Counted from the first letter of the stretch, positions 16,883 to 26,240 are shown. The stretch is DNA of 64,000 bases from Mesorhizobium sp. DCY119 (GCF_003590645.1 NZ_CP031834.1:2108501-2172500); one strand, 5' to 3'. Numbers and translations are program-made. The notes: generated by a model not told the origin, from the sequence alone.

Positions 16883-19800
16883 ATGCTGGCGCGGCTTTTT
16901 GTAATCATCGGTGGAATGATCGTACTGGCGCTGACCGCGGCGCTGGTGGTTCCGTATTTTATCGACTGGACGGGCTACCGCGCCGATTTCGAGCGCGAGG
17001 CAAGCGCCATCCTCGGCCGCAAGGTCACGGTGCAGGGGTCGGCCACGGCGCGGCTGCTGCCGTTCCCGTCCGTGACGTTCTCCGATGTCGCTGTCGGCGG
17101 CGGCAATGGCGGCCAGCCGGCGATGACGGTCGAGAATTTCTCCATGGACGCCGAACTCGCGCCTTTCATGCGCGGCGAGCTGCTTATCTTCGACATGCGC
17201 ATCGTGCGCCCCAAGGCGACGATCGATGTCGCGCAGGACGGCACGGTGGACTGGGCCATGCGGCCATCCTCGCCCTTCGATCCGCGGCGCATCGCGCTCG
17301 AGAAGCTGACGGTTACCGAGGGGCAGATCACCATCCGTCACGAGGCGGGCGGTCGCGACCACGTCCTGTCGGAGATCAACTCCGAAATTTCCGCCAAATC
17401 GCTGGCCGGGCCATGGCGGGCGAATGGCATCTTGCGTATCGACGGCATGAAGTCGACCCTGGCCGTATCGACCGGCACAGCAGACGATAACGGCCAGATG
17501 CGGCTGAGGGTAAAGGTCGACCCGGAAGCCTATCCGCTGGTGATCGAGGCGGACGGTAATGCACGCATCGAAAATGGCGCTGCACTCTATGCCGGACAGT
17601 TCAAGATCATCGGCAATGACCGACCTGCCGAAAAACTGCGCGGGAGCGATGGTGAGACGGTCAAGGCCGAGGCGTTGAAGCCTGAACCGGGCAACCGCGT
17701 GAATGGCGAATTCTCGCTCGACCACAAAAAACTTTCCATCGATAATTTCCGCTTCGAGACCGGCCCGCTGGACAATCCCTACACGGCAGACGGCACTGCC
17801 TTCGTCGAGCTTGGCGAAGCGCCGCGCTTTTCCATCGAGGCCAAGGGCGCGCAGGTGCGTTTCGACGAGGCGATTGCCGGCAGCGAGACGAGCACAGGGC
17901 TGACGCTGGCCAACCGCATCGCGGCGCTGGAAACGGCGCTTGCCAGCCTGCCCAAGCCGACCATTCCCGGCAGCGTCGAGGTCGACCTGCCGGCGGTGGT
18001 GGCGGGAGACACGACGGTGCGCGATGTGCGGCTTTCGGCCGAACCGGCCGATGGCGGCTGGACGGTAAAATCGCTTGCCGCGACGCTTCCCGGCCGCACC
18101 ACATTGGAAGCGGACGGGTTCCTGCGCACGGACAATGATTTCGGGTTTACGGGGTCACTGCTGCTGGCCGTGGCGCAACCGTCGGGCTTTGCGGCCTGGG
18201 TGTCGTCTGATGTCGATGAGGCGATCAGGCGTTTGCCGGCGGCTGGCTTCAAGGCCAGCATCGACATGACCGAGCAGCGCCAGACCTTCAAGAACCTCGA
18301 ACTCATACTGGGCAATGCGAAGTTTTCAGGCGAAATCGACAGCCAGCAACCGGCGGATGTCCGCCCGTCGATGCTACTGAAGCTCAACGGCGAAGCGCTG
18401 GATGTCGACGGGCTGGCGGCCTTTGCCTCCCTGTTCGTCAGCGACAAGGGCGCCAATCGCTTCGCCGACCGCGATCTCGACTTCCAGATCAAGGCCGGGC
18501 CGGTTTCGGCGGGCGGTTTGACCGCCGATACGATCGATACGGCACTTCGCCTGCGCAATGGGCTGCTGGAGATCGACAGGCTGTCGATAGGGGGGCTGGA
18601 GGGTGCTTCGCTGAGTGCGACCGGCACGATCAAGGACTTTCCGCAGAGCCCGACCGGCAAGCTCGATGCATCGGTCGTTGCCGTCGATCTCGCGCCCTTG
18701 GTGAAGCTTGCGGCCGAACGCTATCCGAACAGCGCCATCCTCAAAGGGCTGAACGAGCGGGCCATCGGCTATCCGAACCTGCTGCAGGACGCGCAGATCG
18801 ACTTCCTGGCCAATGCCGCCGCCAATGATGGCGGCACGACTGAGCTCTCATTGAGTGCGAAGGGTAATGCCGGCGGATCGGCGGTTTCGGCCAGCCTTTC
18901 GGGCAAGGGCAAGCCCGACGCGTTGAGCGAAGCCCCGCTGGAGTTGACGTTTTCGGCGCGCAATGACGACGCCACGACGCTGCTTGCGCTGATCGGCCTG
19001 CCGGCACTGCCGCTCGGCGTCACCGGAGGCGGCGAACTGGCACTGTCGGCCAAGGGCGCGGTCGCGAGCGGATTGGAGACGGCTTTCGCTTTGACCGGCG
19101 AGGGGTTTTCGGCAAAATTCGATGGCACGGCGGGTCTTGGCGAGCAGGGGCCGACCGCGAAGGGCAAGATCAGCGTTGAGGCCGCCGACATCGAGCCCTG
19201 GCTCATGACCACAGCCGTGCATCTGCCCGGTTTGGGCATGGGCACACCGCTGGCCCTTGCTGCCGACGGTGATTATGAAAACGGCCTGCTGGTTCTCGAC
19301 AATCTTGACGGCACGGTCAACGAAGGCGCGGTTTCGGGCGGCATCAATGTCGAGATCAAGGATGGCCTACCTTACCTGACCGGCGCACTGGCGCTGGACG
19401 AGATGAGCCTCGATCCGGCGGTTGCCATGGTTCTCGGCGAACAGGCCGTCGCCCCGGCGGAAAGCGGCTGGTCGTCGGTGCCGTTCCAGCAGAAGGTGGC
19501 TGCGCCCTTTGCAGCCGATCTCGATATTTCGGCGGCGACGGTTTCGATCGGCTCGGCGACGAGCGCCTATGATGCGACGATGGCGCTGAAACTCGACGGG
19601 GAGGGGCTTCGCCTCTCCGACATCAAGGCAAAGCTGTTCGGCGGGGCCTTTTCCGGCCTGCTGGAGCTGAAGAACGACGGCGGAAGCGGGTTGGTCTCCG
19701 GGCAGGCGAAGCTTGAGGGGGCGGAGCTTGCCACCGCTCTTCCCGGGACAGGCCTGACCGGCAGAACCGATTTTTCGACCGCGCTTACGGCCAGCGGCAA

Positions 19801-20788
19801 GTCGGTGGGTGGCCTTGTTGCTGCACTGTCCGGTTCCGGTACCGCGACCCTGAACGGCGTGGTCATTCCGGCGATCAACCCGAATGCACTCGGCCCGCTT
19901 CTGGCCAAGGCCGATGCGGTCGGGCGCGACATCGACGCCGCGAGGACGGGCCAATTCGCACCTGAGATCGTCAATGCCGGCGCGCTATCGGCCGGCAACG
20001 CCGATATCGCCTTCACCGTTGCCGGCGGCGTGCTGCGCGCCCCGCCGGTGAGTTTCGCGACGCCGGTCGTGACGGTGACAAGCGACCTGCGCGCCGACCT
20101 CAACGCCGATACGGTCGCTGCCGACGGCACGATCGCCTACGCGCCGGGCGACGAGGCGCTTGTCGGCTCCGAGCCTAGCCTGCGCTTCAATCTTTCGGGC
20201 TCGCCTGCCGCGCCTGAGCGGACGCTCGACAGCGATCCGCTGGCGCAGTTCCTGACGCAGCGCGCGCTGGAACGCGAGCAGGCGCGGGTTGAGGCGATGC
20301 AGGCGGCGGTGCTGGAAAAGCAGCGCCTGCGCCGCGAGGTTCGCTACTACGCCGCCCTGCAGCAGGAGCGCGAGCGCGCCACCGAGGAGCTTCGGCGCAA
20401 GCAGGAAGAAGAGGCGCGGGCCAAGGCCGAGGAAGAAGCGCGGCTGGCGGCGGAAGCCAAGGCGCGCGAGGAAGCGGCTGCCGCGGCAAAGGCGCTGGAA
20501 GAGGCCGCCGCGCAAGCCAAGGCCAACGAGCAAGCCAAGCAGGCGGCTGACGAAGCCGCACTCAGATTGCAGGAAGCGGCAAGGCAATCAGCCCGGGAGG
20601 CCGAACAGGCTGCCGAGGCGGAAAGAGCGCGGCAAGAGGCCGAGAAGAAAGTGCAACAGCAGCCGGCGCCGGAGATCCAGCGCGCGCCATTGCCGCGGGC
20701 TCCATCTGAAGGCTCGACGGGTTCGACGCAGAATTTCGAGCAGTCGATCCGCGATTTCCTGAACACATTGGACAATAAGCCTGAGTAG
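16883..20788 (+). CDS. AsmA family protein with long C-terminal coiled coil
   Basis: This 1301-residue protein has one N-terminal membrane helix (residues 4-26) followed directly by DWTGYRADFEREASAILGRKVTVQG, the AsmA opening, and repeated LxxPxxxFxxVxV-type beta segments expected of the bridge-like AsmA/TamB superfamily thought to carry or organise lipids between inner and outer membranes. An AsmA_2-like core lies around residues 900-1090 (TDFSTALTASGKSVGGLVAALSGSGTATLNG). The last about 170 residues are unusual: a Glu/Lys/Ala/Arg-rich coiled coil (1130-1260) and a Gln/Pro linker. The gene stands alone behind a 255-base upstream region. Confidence 0.9.
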   Translation: MLARLFVIIGGMIVLALTAALVVPYFIDWTGYRADFEREASAILGRKVTVQGSATARLLPFPSVTFSDVAVGGGNGGQPAMTVENFSMDAELAPFMRGELLIFDMRIVRPKATIDVAQDGTVDWAMRPSSPFDPRRIALEKLTVTEGQITIRHEAGGRDHVLSEINSEISAKSLAGPWRANGILRIDGMKSTLAVSTGTADDNGQMRLRVKVDPEAYPLVIEADGNARIENGAALYAGQFKIIGNDRPAEKLRGSDGETVKAEALKPEPGNRVNGEFSLDHKKLSIDNFRFETGPLDNPYTADGTAFVELGEAPRFSIEAKGAQVRFDEAIAGSETSTGLTLANRIAALETALASLPKPTIPGSVEVDLPAVVAGDTTVRDVRLSAEPADGGWTVKSLAATLPGRTTLEADGFLRTDNDFGFTGSLLLAVAQPSGFAAWVSSDVDEAIRRLPAAGFKASIDMTEQRQTFKNLELILGNAKFSGEIDSQQPADVRPSMLLKLNGEALDVDGLAAFASLFVSDKGANRFADRDLDFQIKAGPVSAGGLTADTIDTALRLRNGLLEIDRLSIGGLEGASLSATGTIKDFPQSPTGKLDASVVAVDLAPLVKLAAERYPNSAILKGLNERAIGYPNLLQDAQIDFLANAAANDGGTTELSLSAKGNAGGSAVSASLSGKGKPDALSEAPLELTFSARNDDATTLLALIGLPALPLGVTGGGELALSAKGAVASGLETAFALTGEGFSAKFDGTAGLGEQGPTAKGKISVEAADIEPWLMTTAVHLPGLGMGTPLALAADGDYENGLLVLDNLDGTVNEGAVSGGINVEIKDGLPYLTGALALDEMSLDPAVAMVLGEQAVAPAESGWSSVPFQQKVAAPFAADLDISAATVSIGSATSAYDATMALKLDGEGLRLSDIKAKLFGGAFSGLLELKNDGGSGLVSGQAKLEGAELATALPGTGLTGRTDFSTALTASGKSVGGLVAALSGSGTATLNGVVIPAINPNALGPLLAKADAVGRDIDAARTGQFAPEIVNAGALSAGNADIAFTVAGGVLRAPPVSFATPVVTVTSDLRADLNADTVAADGTIAYAPGDEALVGSEPSLRFNLSGSPAAPERTLDSDPLAQFLTQRALEREQARVEAMQAAVLEKQRLRREVRYYAALQQERERATEELRRKQEEEARAKAEEEARLAAEAKAREEAAAAAKALEEAAAQAKANEQAKQAADEAALRLQEAARQSAREAEQAAEAERARQEAEKKVQQQPAPEIQRAPLPRAPSEGSTGSTQNFEQSIRDFLNTLDNKPE

Positions 20789-20891
20789 GCTTCGCTTTCG
20801 CGATGACATGGTCAAAAAATCTGGTGGCGATGTCGGCATCGTAAAAGTCCGTTCGTCCTTGGATCGAACCTGACATCAACGGAGAGAACCA

Positions 20892-21374
20892 ATGACCGCC
20901 AAAACCGACGCCACCCCGGCCAACGACCGCGAACTGGTGCTGACGCGCCTGATCGATGCGCCGCGCGAGAAGGTGTTCAAGGCCTGGACCGACGCCGAAC
21001 TGCTCAAGCAATGGTTTGCGCCGCTGCCCTGGACGACGCCTGTCGTCGAGGTCGATGTGCGGCCCGGCGGCTCCAGCATGTTCGTCATGCGCGACCCGGA
21101 CGGCAATGATTATCCGAACAAGGGCGTCTATCTCGAAGTCGTCGAGAACGAGAAGCTGGTGTTCACCGACGCTTTCACCGAGGCATGGCAGCCTTCGGAA
21201 AAGCCCTTCTTCACCGGCGTCCTGACCTTCGAGGACGAGGGCGGCAAGACCCGCTACACCGCCCGCGCCCGTCACTGGACGAAAGAAGACCGCGATGCCC
21301 ACGAGAAGATGGGTTTTCATGAGGGCTGGGGCCAGTGCACCGACCAGCTCGAGGCGCTGCTGAAGAAGATTTGA
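20892..21374 (+). CDS. SRPBCC (AHSA1-type) ligand-binding protein
   Basis: A 160-residue START/Bet v1-like protein: LVLTRLIDAPREKVFKAWTDAELLKQWFAP at the N-terminus and EGWGQCTDQLEALLKKI at the C-terminal helix are classic for the AHA1 homology (SRPBCC) family. The start follows GGAGAGAACC. Family members bind hydrophobic ligands; several lie next to ArsR regulators, but none is present here. The gene is followed by a palindromic repeat element. Confidence 0.9.
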   Translation: MTAKTDATPANDRELVLTRLIDAPREKVFKAWTDAELLKQWFAPLPWTTPVVEVDVRPGGSSMFVMRDPDGNDYPNKGVYLEVVENEKLVFTDAFTEAWQPSEKPFFTGVLTFEDEGGKTRYTARARHWTKEDRDAHEKMGFHEGWGQCTDQLEALLKKI

Positions 21375-21383
21375 CCTGCAGAG

Positions 21384-21526
21384 GGCACCCCCACCCCTAA
21401 CCCCTCCCACAAGGGGGAGGGGGACGGTTTCGTCGCTTTGGCCGCCAGGAACGGCAAAGATAGCGGTGCCGGGTTGCAGCAAGATTCCCCTCCCCCTTGT
21501 GGGGAGGGGTTAGGGGTGGGGGTGCC
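21384..21526. repeat. Palindromic intergenic element, family A copy 1
   Basis: Two 40-base arms (CACCCCCACCCCTAACCCCT... and its inverse) enclose about 62 bases. The arms recur at 34188-34339 and 42645-42784, and the inner segment is recognisably similar to that of the third copy (GGGGGACGRTTTCGTCGC... GCAGCAAG). Copy 1 lacks one C in its left arm. It lies between convergent genes. Confidence 0.85.
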
Positions 21527-21543
21527 TCATATGCTCAAAAACT

Positions 21544-22653
21544 CTACGACAATCTCGACAGCAGAAGCATCAGCTCGCTTTGGCGGTGCGTGTCGGTCTT
21601 GGCGAAGATCGACTTCAGCCGATGACGGGCGGTTTCGCGCACGATGCCCAGCGCATCGGCTGCCTCGAAGAGGGAGGCACCGCTTTCAAGCTCCTTGCAT
21701 AGCTTGACCTCTGCCGGCGTCAGGCCGAAGCCGGCGGCCAGATGATCGAGCTTCGGTTTGCCCCGGTCTTCCGGGTCGGTGAGAAGAAGAACGGCCTGCG
21801 CCGTCGATGACATCGTTCTTACGAGACTGGGCAGGGAAGCTGCTTCAACGACGATCGGGTGCCGATCCGGCCTTGTGATATAGACCGGCAACGCTTCCGG
21901 GCTTTCGGCGTTTGAAAGCCTGCGGCTGGTCGCCGATGCGATCAGAACCTGCAGGGCATTGTTGCTGCGCGGATGATAGGCACACAGATAGCCTTTTCGC
22001 ACGAAGAGAGCCTCGGTGTTTCGTTCCAGCAGCGCTTCCGCCTTGGCGTTCATCTGGCCGACCTGCCTGTTGGGGCCGATGAGAACGGCGGCCTGCCCGG
22101 TTCGGTCGAAGGCTTCCAGGCTGGAGCGACTGCGCGAAAGGCCGAACTGGGACGATAGCTTCACCATCCGTCTCAAGTGGGGACTCAAGGTGGAGAGAAA
22201 TCCCGCTTCTTCCTTCGTGAAAAAGCCTTCCTTTTCGGCCCTCAGGATCGGCAGGCACCATGGAGCGCCGTCAACCATGAAGCCCACGGCCGCGTATCCC
22301 GGAAGCCCCCATTTGAGATACAGGTCGTTATAGTCTGGAAGTTTCCTGCGCTCGTCGTCAGTCGCAAGATCGTGCTCGATGATTACCTTTTGTTTCGACA
22401 GCAGCGGCCAGCCTCTCATGGCCCGGTAGTCATTTTCGTACCACTGACCGCCCACATATTCCTCAAGCAGCCGGTTGTTCCGGGTCGACGAGGGAATCCT
22501 GATCAAATCCTGATTGAAGTCCTTCGGGTAGAACATGGCGGCGGTCGCGCCCAGCGACGAGGCCAGCTCGTCCAGCGCCTCAGGCCAAAGCTCAGGCGTG
22601 GCGACGGCGGCATAACACGCGTCTATCGCACGCTCTTGCTGCTCGGAAAACAC
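21544..22653 (-). CDS. LuxR-type regulator, copy 1
   Basis: A 369-residue protein with a long N-terminal sensor region (AVATPELWPEALDELASSLG, YVGGQWYENDYRAMRGWPLL) and a C-terminal LuxR helix-turn-helix (FGLTPAEVKLCKELESGASLFEAADALGIVRETARHRLKSIFAKT). The N-terminus is not an acyl-homoserine-lactone domain. It is a paralogue of the protein at 57057-58157, sharing the same layout and motifs throughout. The ligand and targets are unknown; no partner gene is adjacent. Confidence 0.87.
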   Translation of the reverse strand: MFSEQQERAIDACYAAVATPELWPEALDELASSLGATAAMFYPKDFNQDLIRIPSSTRNNRLLEEYVGGQWYENDYRAMRGWPLLSKQKVIIEHDLATDDERRKLPDYNDLYLKWGLPGYAAVGFMVDGAPWCLPILRAEKEGFFTKEEAGFLSTLSPHLRRMVKLSSQFGLSRSRSSLEAFDRTGQAAVLIGPNRQVGQMNAKAEALLERNTEALFVRKGYLCAYHPRSNNALQVLIASATSRRLSNAESPEALPVYITRPDRHPIVVEAASLPSLVRTMSSTAQAVLLLTDPEDRGKPKLDHLAAGFGLTPAEVKLCKELESGASLFEAADALGIVRETARHRLKSIFAKTDTHRQSELMLLLSRLS

Positions 22654-22751
22654 GCTTAGCCCCGCTCAGATTGCCCTTGCGAATGGTGCCTGCCGGGATG
22701 ATGTCTGTCAATCAGGGATAGAAATAGCTGCGAGCGTGTCTATGCGTTCAA

Positions 22752-23291
22752 TCAGGGCTTGCCGGGGAGGCCATAGCCCGAAACCGGCCTCGTCTCGGTC
22801 CGGTTGTCGAATCCTGCAATCAGCGGGCGTGCCCTGGCGATCGCGGCCTGGACGGCGGCCAAGGACAGCGATGCCTTGTGGCTGGTTTCGTTGTCCCACA
22901 CTTCGGTGATCCAGATTGCGTTATCGTCGGCCGGGTCGGTTGCGATGACATAGCTCAGGCAGCCGGGCATCGCATCGCTGCTTTCCGTCATGATGGAAAT
23001 CAGCTCGTCGCGTTTTCCGGGCTGCGCGATCATGCGGCCGATCAATCCGTACATGGCTCGTCCTCCTCGGTTTTTCGTCCGCTGCTTGGCCCATTCCAGC
23101 ACATGAAGCCTGAGCGCCGATGACAGGTTAGCTTCGCGGGGGCGGGTTTCGTCCACTTCGGCGACAAGGGCGGCGAGTGCGATGCCACGCTCCGTGGCGA
23201 TCGCCAGCAGGTCGTCGTAGAAAGGTTTTTCGAGCGAATAGCTGGTGCGGTGACCGCGAATGGTTACCGAGCGCTTCTCGACAAGGCTCAC
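22752..23291 (-). CDS. Ribbon-helix-helix protein fused in frame to an antibiotic-biosynthesis-monooxygenase domain
   Basis: Residues 1-75 are an RHH_4-type domain (KRSVTIRGHRTSYSLEKPFYDDLL, LRLHVLEWAKQR). Residues 80-179 are a complete ABM domain (MYGLIGRMIAQPGKRDELI... TEVWDNETSHKASL). There is no stop codon between them. The ABM part keeps its own ATG at 23054 with a strong GAGGAGG site seven bases upstream, so it was very likely a separate gene, and internal initiation may still produce it alone. The frame starts inside the DUF4169 stop (ATGA overlap at 23288-23291), which fixes the RHH start. Either a stop codon was lost or the fusion is a genuine two-domain product. Confidence 0.75.
   Translation of the reverse strand: MSLVEKRSVTIRGHRTSYSLEKPFYDDLLAIATERGIALAALVAEVDETRPREANLSSALRLHVLEWAKQRTKNRGGRAMYGLIGRMIAQPGKRDELISIMTESSDAMPGCLSYVIATDPADDNAIWITEVWDNETSHKASLSLAAVQAAIARARPLIAGFDNRTETRPVSGYGLPGKP
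23062..23068 (-). promoter_or_regulatory. Internal ribosome-binding site for the ABM domain
   Basis: The minus-strand sequence GAGGAGG lies seven bases before an in-frame ATG (23054-23052) at the exact boundary between the RHH and ABM domains. It is the strongest Shine-Dalgarno match in this operon and argues that the ABM domain can be translated on its own. Confidence 0.65.
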
Positions 23292-23485
23292 GTTCCGCCG
23301 TTCCCGTCCGGCCGCTCGCGCTTGTGACCGTCGATGAAGCGCACTGCCTTTTCGGTAGACTTGTTGGCCGCTGTCTTCTCGGCCTTGGTGCGGCCATGCA
23401 GCGCGCGGTTCTGCTCAGCCGCGCGTTCTTTCTCGGTACGCGCCTTCTGCTTGCGGACCTGGCGAAGATTCACGAGTTCCGCCAT
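23288..23485 (-). CDS. DUF4169 small protein
   Basis: A 65-residue, very basic protein beginning MAELVNLRQVRKQKARTEKERAAEQNRALHGRTK, the DUF4169 signature. Its stop overlaps the RHH start as ATGA, and it lies 15 bases after the SspB-like gene, the order normally seen in Rhizobiales. The function is unknown; a nucleic-acid or ribosome-related role is possible given the charge. Confidence 0.85.
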   Translation of the reverse strand: MAELVNLRQVRKQKARTEKERAAEQNRALHGRTKAEKTAANKSTEKAVRFIDGHKRERPDGNGGT

Positions 23486-23500
23486 TTTGAACCTGCGGCG

Positions 23501-24058
23501 TTATTTCTTGCGGAAGGCGTCGAGCGAAACGACCTCGGCGCCCTTGCCAGGCGCGGAATCGGCGTCGGCGGGCTCGGCGACTTCCTTTTCCTTGTCCTTC
23601 TTCTTTCCCTCGCCTTTGGTCGAAGCGGCAGGCTGAAGCCGGGCAGGCGCCTTTTTCTCGACCGGAGCAGGCTCTTCCTCGGCGATTTCGGCCAGGCCGT
23701 CGGTCTTGACGTCGAACTCAAGCTCGAAATTGACGGACGGATCGTAGAAGCCGCGCACGGCGGAGAAGGGAATCTCGAGCTTTTCCGGCACGTCGGAGAA
23801 GGACAGGCCGATTTCGAAGCCGGTATCGGTGACCTTGAGGTCCCAATACTGGAACTGCACCACGATCGTCATCTGTTCCGGATAGCGTTCGCGCAGGCGG
23901 CTCGAGATGCGAACGCCCGGCGCGCCGGTCAGGAAAGTGATGAAAAAGTGGTGGCTGCCCGGCAGACCGGTGCGCGCGACTTCCGCCAGGACCTTGCGCA
24001 TGACGCCGCGCAATGCCTCCTGGGCGAGAATATCATAGCGGATGTGGTCTTCGGCCAT
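23501..24058 (-). CDS. sspB: SspB-like ClpXP adaptor protein
   Basis: The 185-residue protein opens MAEDHIRYDILAQEALRGVMRKVLAEVA and continues with HHFFITFLTGAPGVRISSRLRERYPEQMTIVVQ, the SspB fold that binds ssrA-tagged proteins and passes them to ClpX. The last 60 residues are a Lys/Glu/Ala-rich linker ending in GAEVVSLDAFRKK, matching the flexible tail with a terminal ClpX-binding peptide. The ssrA gene itself lies 3.7 kb away at about 27.7-28.0 kb. An ATG two codons upstream (24064) is possible, but the MAEDH start is the usual one. Confidence 0.87.
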   Translation of the reverse strand: MAEDHIRYDILAQEALRGVMRKVLAEVARTGLPGSHHFFITFLTGAPGVRISSRLRERYPEQMTIVVQFQYWDLKVTDTGFEIGLSFSDVPEKLEIPFSAVRGFYDPSVNFELEFDVKTDGLAEIAEEEPAPVEKKAPARLQPAASTKGEGKKKDKEKEVAEPADADSAPGKGAEVVSLDAFRKK

Positions 24059-24173
24059 GTGCAAATGCAGTTCCGGTGAATCGACTGCATAGCTGTAATC
24101 AAGCTTGCGGCTGTCGTAAACCGCATATAGCGCGATGATCTATCTGGGCCAGCCGATGTTGCAGCTGTGCAAT

Positions 24174-24851
24174 CTATGCTGAAACGTGTATCGGCGCGGG
24201 CGTTTCTACCCGTGGACGATAAGCACGCAGGAAAGTCCGCACCGCATTGGTGGCGGCGCTGCGAATCTGCTCGTCGGTTGCGATCTCGCCGAACATGGCC
24301 TGCAGCTGCAGATCGGCGCTGATAAGGGCGAGAAACTGGCGGGCGGCGACATCGGGATCGTCAATCTCGAGATGGCCGGAATAAGCGAGCCGCGCGAAGC
24401 GGGCGGCAAGAGCCGACCAGGTCTTCAACGGGCCTTCGTCGCGCCAGCCGGCGAACAGTTCGGGATTGCGCTCGCCCTCGCTCTCGATCAGCTTGCGCAG
24501 GAATTTTCCGTCCTTGCTGCAGATGCAGTTCTGATTCAGCCGCACGGCAAAGGCGATCAGCTCGGCTTCCAGATCCTTGGGCTGGTCGGGGAAGGTCGCG
24601 AGTGTCGCGAAAAGTCCTGCATTGGACCGGTCGGTGATGTCCTTCACCACAGCAAGCAGCAGATTCTCCTTGTCGCCATGGTGATTATAGACCGTCTGGC
24701 GAGACACGCCGGCTTCGGCGGCAATCAGGTCGATATTGGCGCCCGCAAAGCCCTCCCGGCAAAAAACACGCGCAGCAGCTTCCAATATGGATGTCCGCTT
24801 GGCGGAGTGGCCGCGCGCAGCGGGGAAATGGGGAAACGGGTTCTCTTTCAT
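24174..24851 (-). CDS. TetR/AcrR family repressor
   Basis: A 225-residue protein with a TetR helix-turn-helix at residues 18-65 (TSILEAAARVFCREGFAGANIDLIAAEAGVSRQTVYNHHGDKENLL) and a C-terminal AefR-like ligand domain. It is divergent from the Bcr/CflA-type efflux gene. An 18-bp palindrome with the TAGACA/TGTCTA half-sites typical of TetR operators lies 31 bases upstream of its ATG, so it probably represses the efflux gene and itself. Confidence 0.9.
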   Translation of the reverse strand: MKENPFPHFPAARGHSAKRTSILEAAARVFCREGFAGANIDLIAAEAGVSRQTVYNHHGDKENLLLAVVKDITDRSNAGLFATLATFPDQPKDLEAELIAFAVRLNQNCICSKDGKFLRKLIESEGERNPELFAGWRDEGPLKTWSALAARFARLAYSGHLEIDDPDVAARQFLALISADLQLQAMFGEIATDEQIRSAATNAVRTFLRAYRPRVETPAPIHVSA

Positions 24852-24881
24852 TGAAAAAAGAATATAGGTGCGGTTGACGAA

Positions 24882-24899
24882 TTAGACAAGCGTGTCTAA
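24882..24899. promoter_or_regulatory. Probable TetR operator
   Basis: TTAGACA-AGCG-TGTCTAA is a perfect 7-bp inverted repeat with a 4-bp spacer in the short region between the divergent TetR and MFS genes. Size and symmetry match TetR-family operators. Confidence 0.65.
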
Positions 24900-25010
24900 A
24901 TTTATGGACAGATACCGCTAACGCCGTTCCGTGGGAGGAGTGGCGGCGTAACTGGCGGGATGAGACGGCGTCGGATCGTCCGATGCCTACACTCCGAAAG
25001 CAGCAAGCAG

Positions 25011-26216
25011 ATGACACCCAAATTCCTCCGCCTCGCGGTCGTGCTCGGACTTTTGTCAGCGATCGGCCCCTTCGCGATCGACATGTATCTTCCCGCGCTG
25101 CCTTCCATCGGCGCGGATCTGAACGCCGGCACGAGTGCGGTGCAGATGAGCCTGCTGATCTTCTTTCTCTCCATGGGCTTCGGCCAGCTCATCGTCGGCC
25201 CGATATCCGACATGGTCGGCCGCAAGCTGCCGCTCTATGGCGGCCTCGTGCTGTTCATAATCGGCGGCGTCGGCTCGGCGCTGGCTCCCAGCATAGAATG
25301 GCTGATCGCCTTCCGCTTTGTGCAGGGCCTCGGTGCCAGCGCTGGCATGGCAGTGCCGCGCGCCATCGTGCGCGATCTCTACACCGGCACCGAAGCCGCC
25401 AAGCTGATGTCGCTGTTGATGCTGGTGTTTTCGGTGTCGCCGATCCTGGCACCGCTGACCGGCAGCCTCGTCATCGAAAGCCTTGGCTGGCGCGCCGTGT
25501 TCTGGACTGTGACAGGGGCCGCGGTGCTGGCGATGGTGCTTCTGGCGACGTCGCTCACGGAGACGCGGCCGGCAGAAGACCGCGCCGGCAGTTCCTTCGG
25601 TACGGCGCTATCCGCCTATCGCTTCCTGATGGGTGAGCGCAACTTCCTTGGGCTGACCGCCATTGCCGGTTTCGCGATATCGAGCTTTTTCGTCTATCTG
25701 TCGAGCTCGTCCTTCATCCTGATCGACCACTACGGCCTGTCGCCGTCGGTCTACAGCCTGTTTTTCTCCATCAACGCGGTGGCCTTCATCGGCATGTCGC
25801 AGCTGACGGGAATGCTGTCGGAGCGGTTCGGGCTGCGGCGCGTGGTGCGTGTCGCGGTGACCGGCTATGCCACGACCATGGTGATACTGCTGGCGATCAT
25901 GTCGACCGGCGTCGACCGGCTCGATGTGATGGCAGCACTCTTGTTCGTCGGTTATGGCTTCGTCGGGCTTGTCATCCCGAGCACCTCGGTGCTGGCCATG
26001 GAAGAGCATGGCACGATCGCCGGCACGGCCTCGGCGCTGATGGGCACGCTTCACTTCGCCATCGGTGCTGCCGCCATGGGCGTGGCCGGCCTGTTCTTCG
26101 ACGGCACGCCTTTGCCGATGGTTTTCGGCATCGCCATCTGTGCTGTGATAGCGCTCGGCCTGACCCAGTTGACGCTCGGCCGTGGCCGGCAAGCTGCGGA
26201 AGCGCCGGCGGAATAG
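25011..26216 (+). CDS. Bcr/CflA-type multidrug efflux MFS transporter
   Basis: A 401-residue protein with twelve predicted membrane helices. The first carries GPFAIDMYLPALPSIGADL, the drug:H+ antiporter DHA1 Bcr/CflA signature. Motif A appears as GPISDMVGRKLPLYGG and motif C as FSVSPILAPLTGSLV. The ATG at 25011 is supported by family length and by placing helix 1 at the N-terminus; an in-frame ATG at 24960 would add 17 Arg-rich residues. It is divergent from, and probably controlled by, the TetR gene. It ends at a strong intrinsic terminator. Confidence 0.9.
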   Translation: MTPKFLRLAVVLGLLSAIGPFAIDMYLPALPSIGADLNAGTSAVQMSLLIFFLSMGFGQLIVGPISDMVGRKLPLYGGLVLFIIGGVGSALAPSIEWLIAFRFVQGLGASAGMAVPRAIVRDLYTGTEAAKLMSLLMLVFSVSPILAPLTGSLVIESLGWRAVFWTVTGAAVLAMVLLATSLTETRPAEDRAGSSFGTALSAYRFLMGERNFLGLTAIAGFAISSFFVYLSSSSFILIDHYGLSPSVYSLFFSINAVAFIGMSQLTGMLSERFGLRRVVRVAVTGYATTMVILLAIMSTGVDRLDVMAALLFVGYGFVGLVIPSTSVLAMEEHGTIAGTASALMGTLHFAIGAAAMGVAGLFFDGTPLPMVFGIAICAVIALGLTQLTLGRGRQAAEAPAE

Positions 26217-26240
26217 TTCGACCACGCATAAGCAAAGGAA

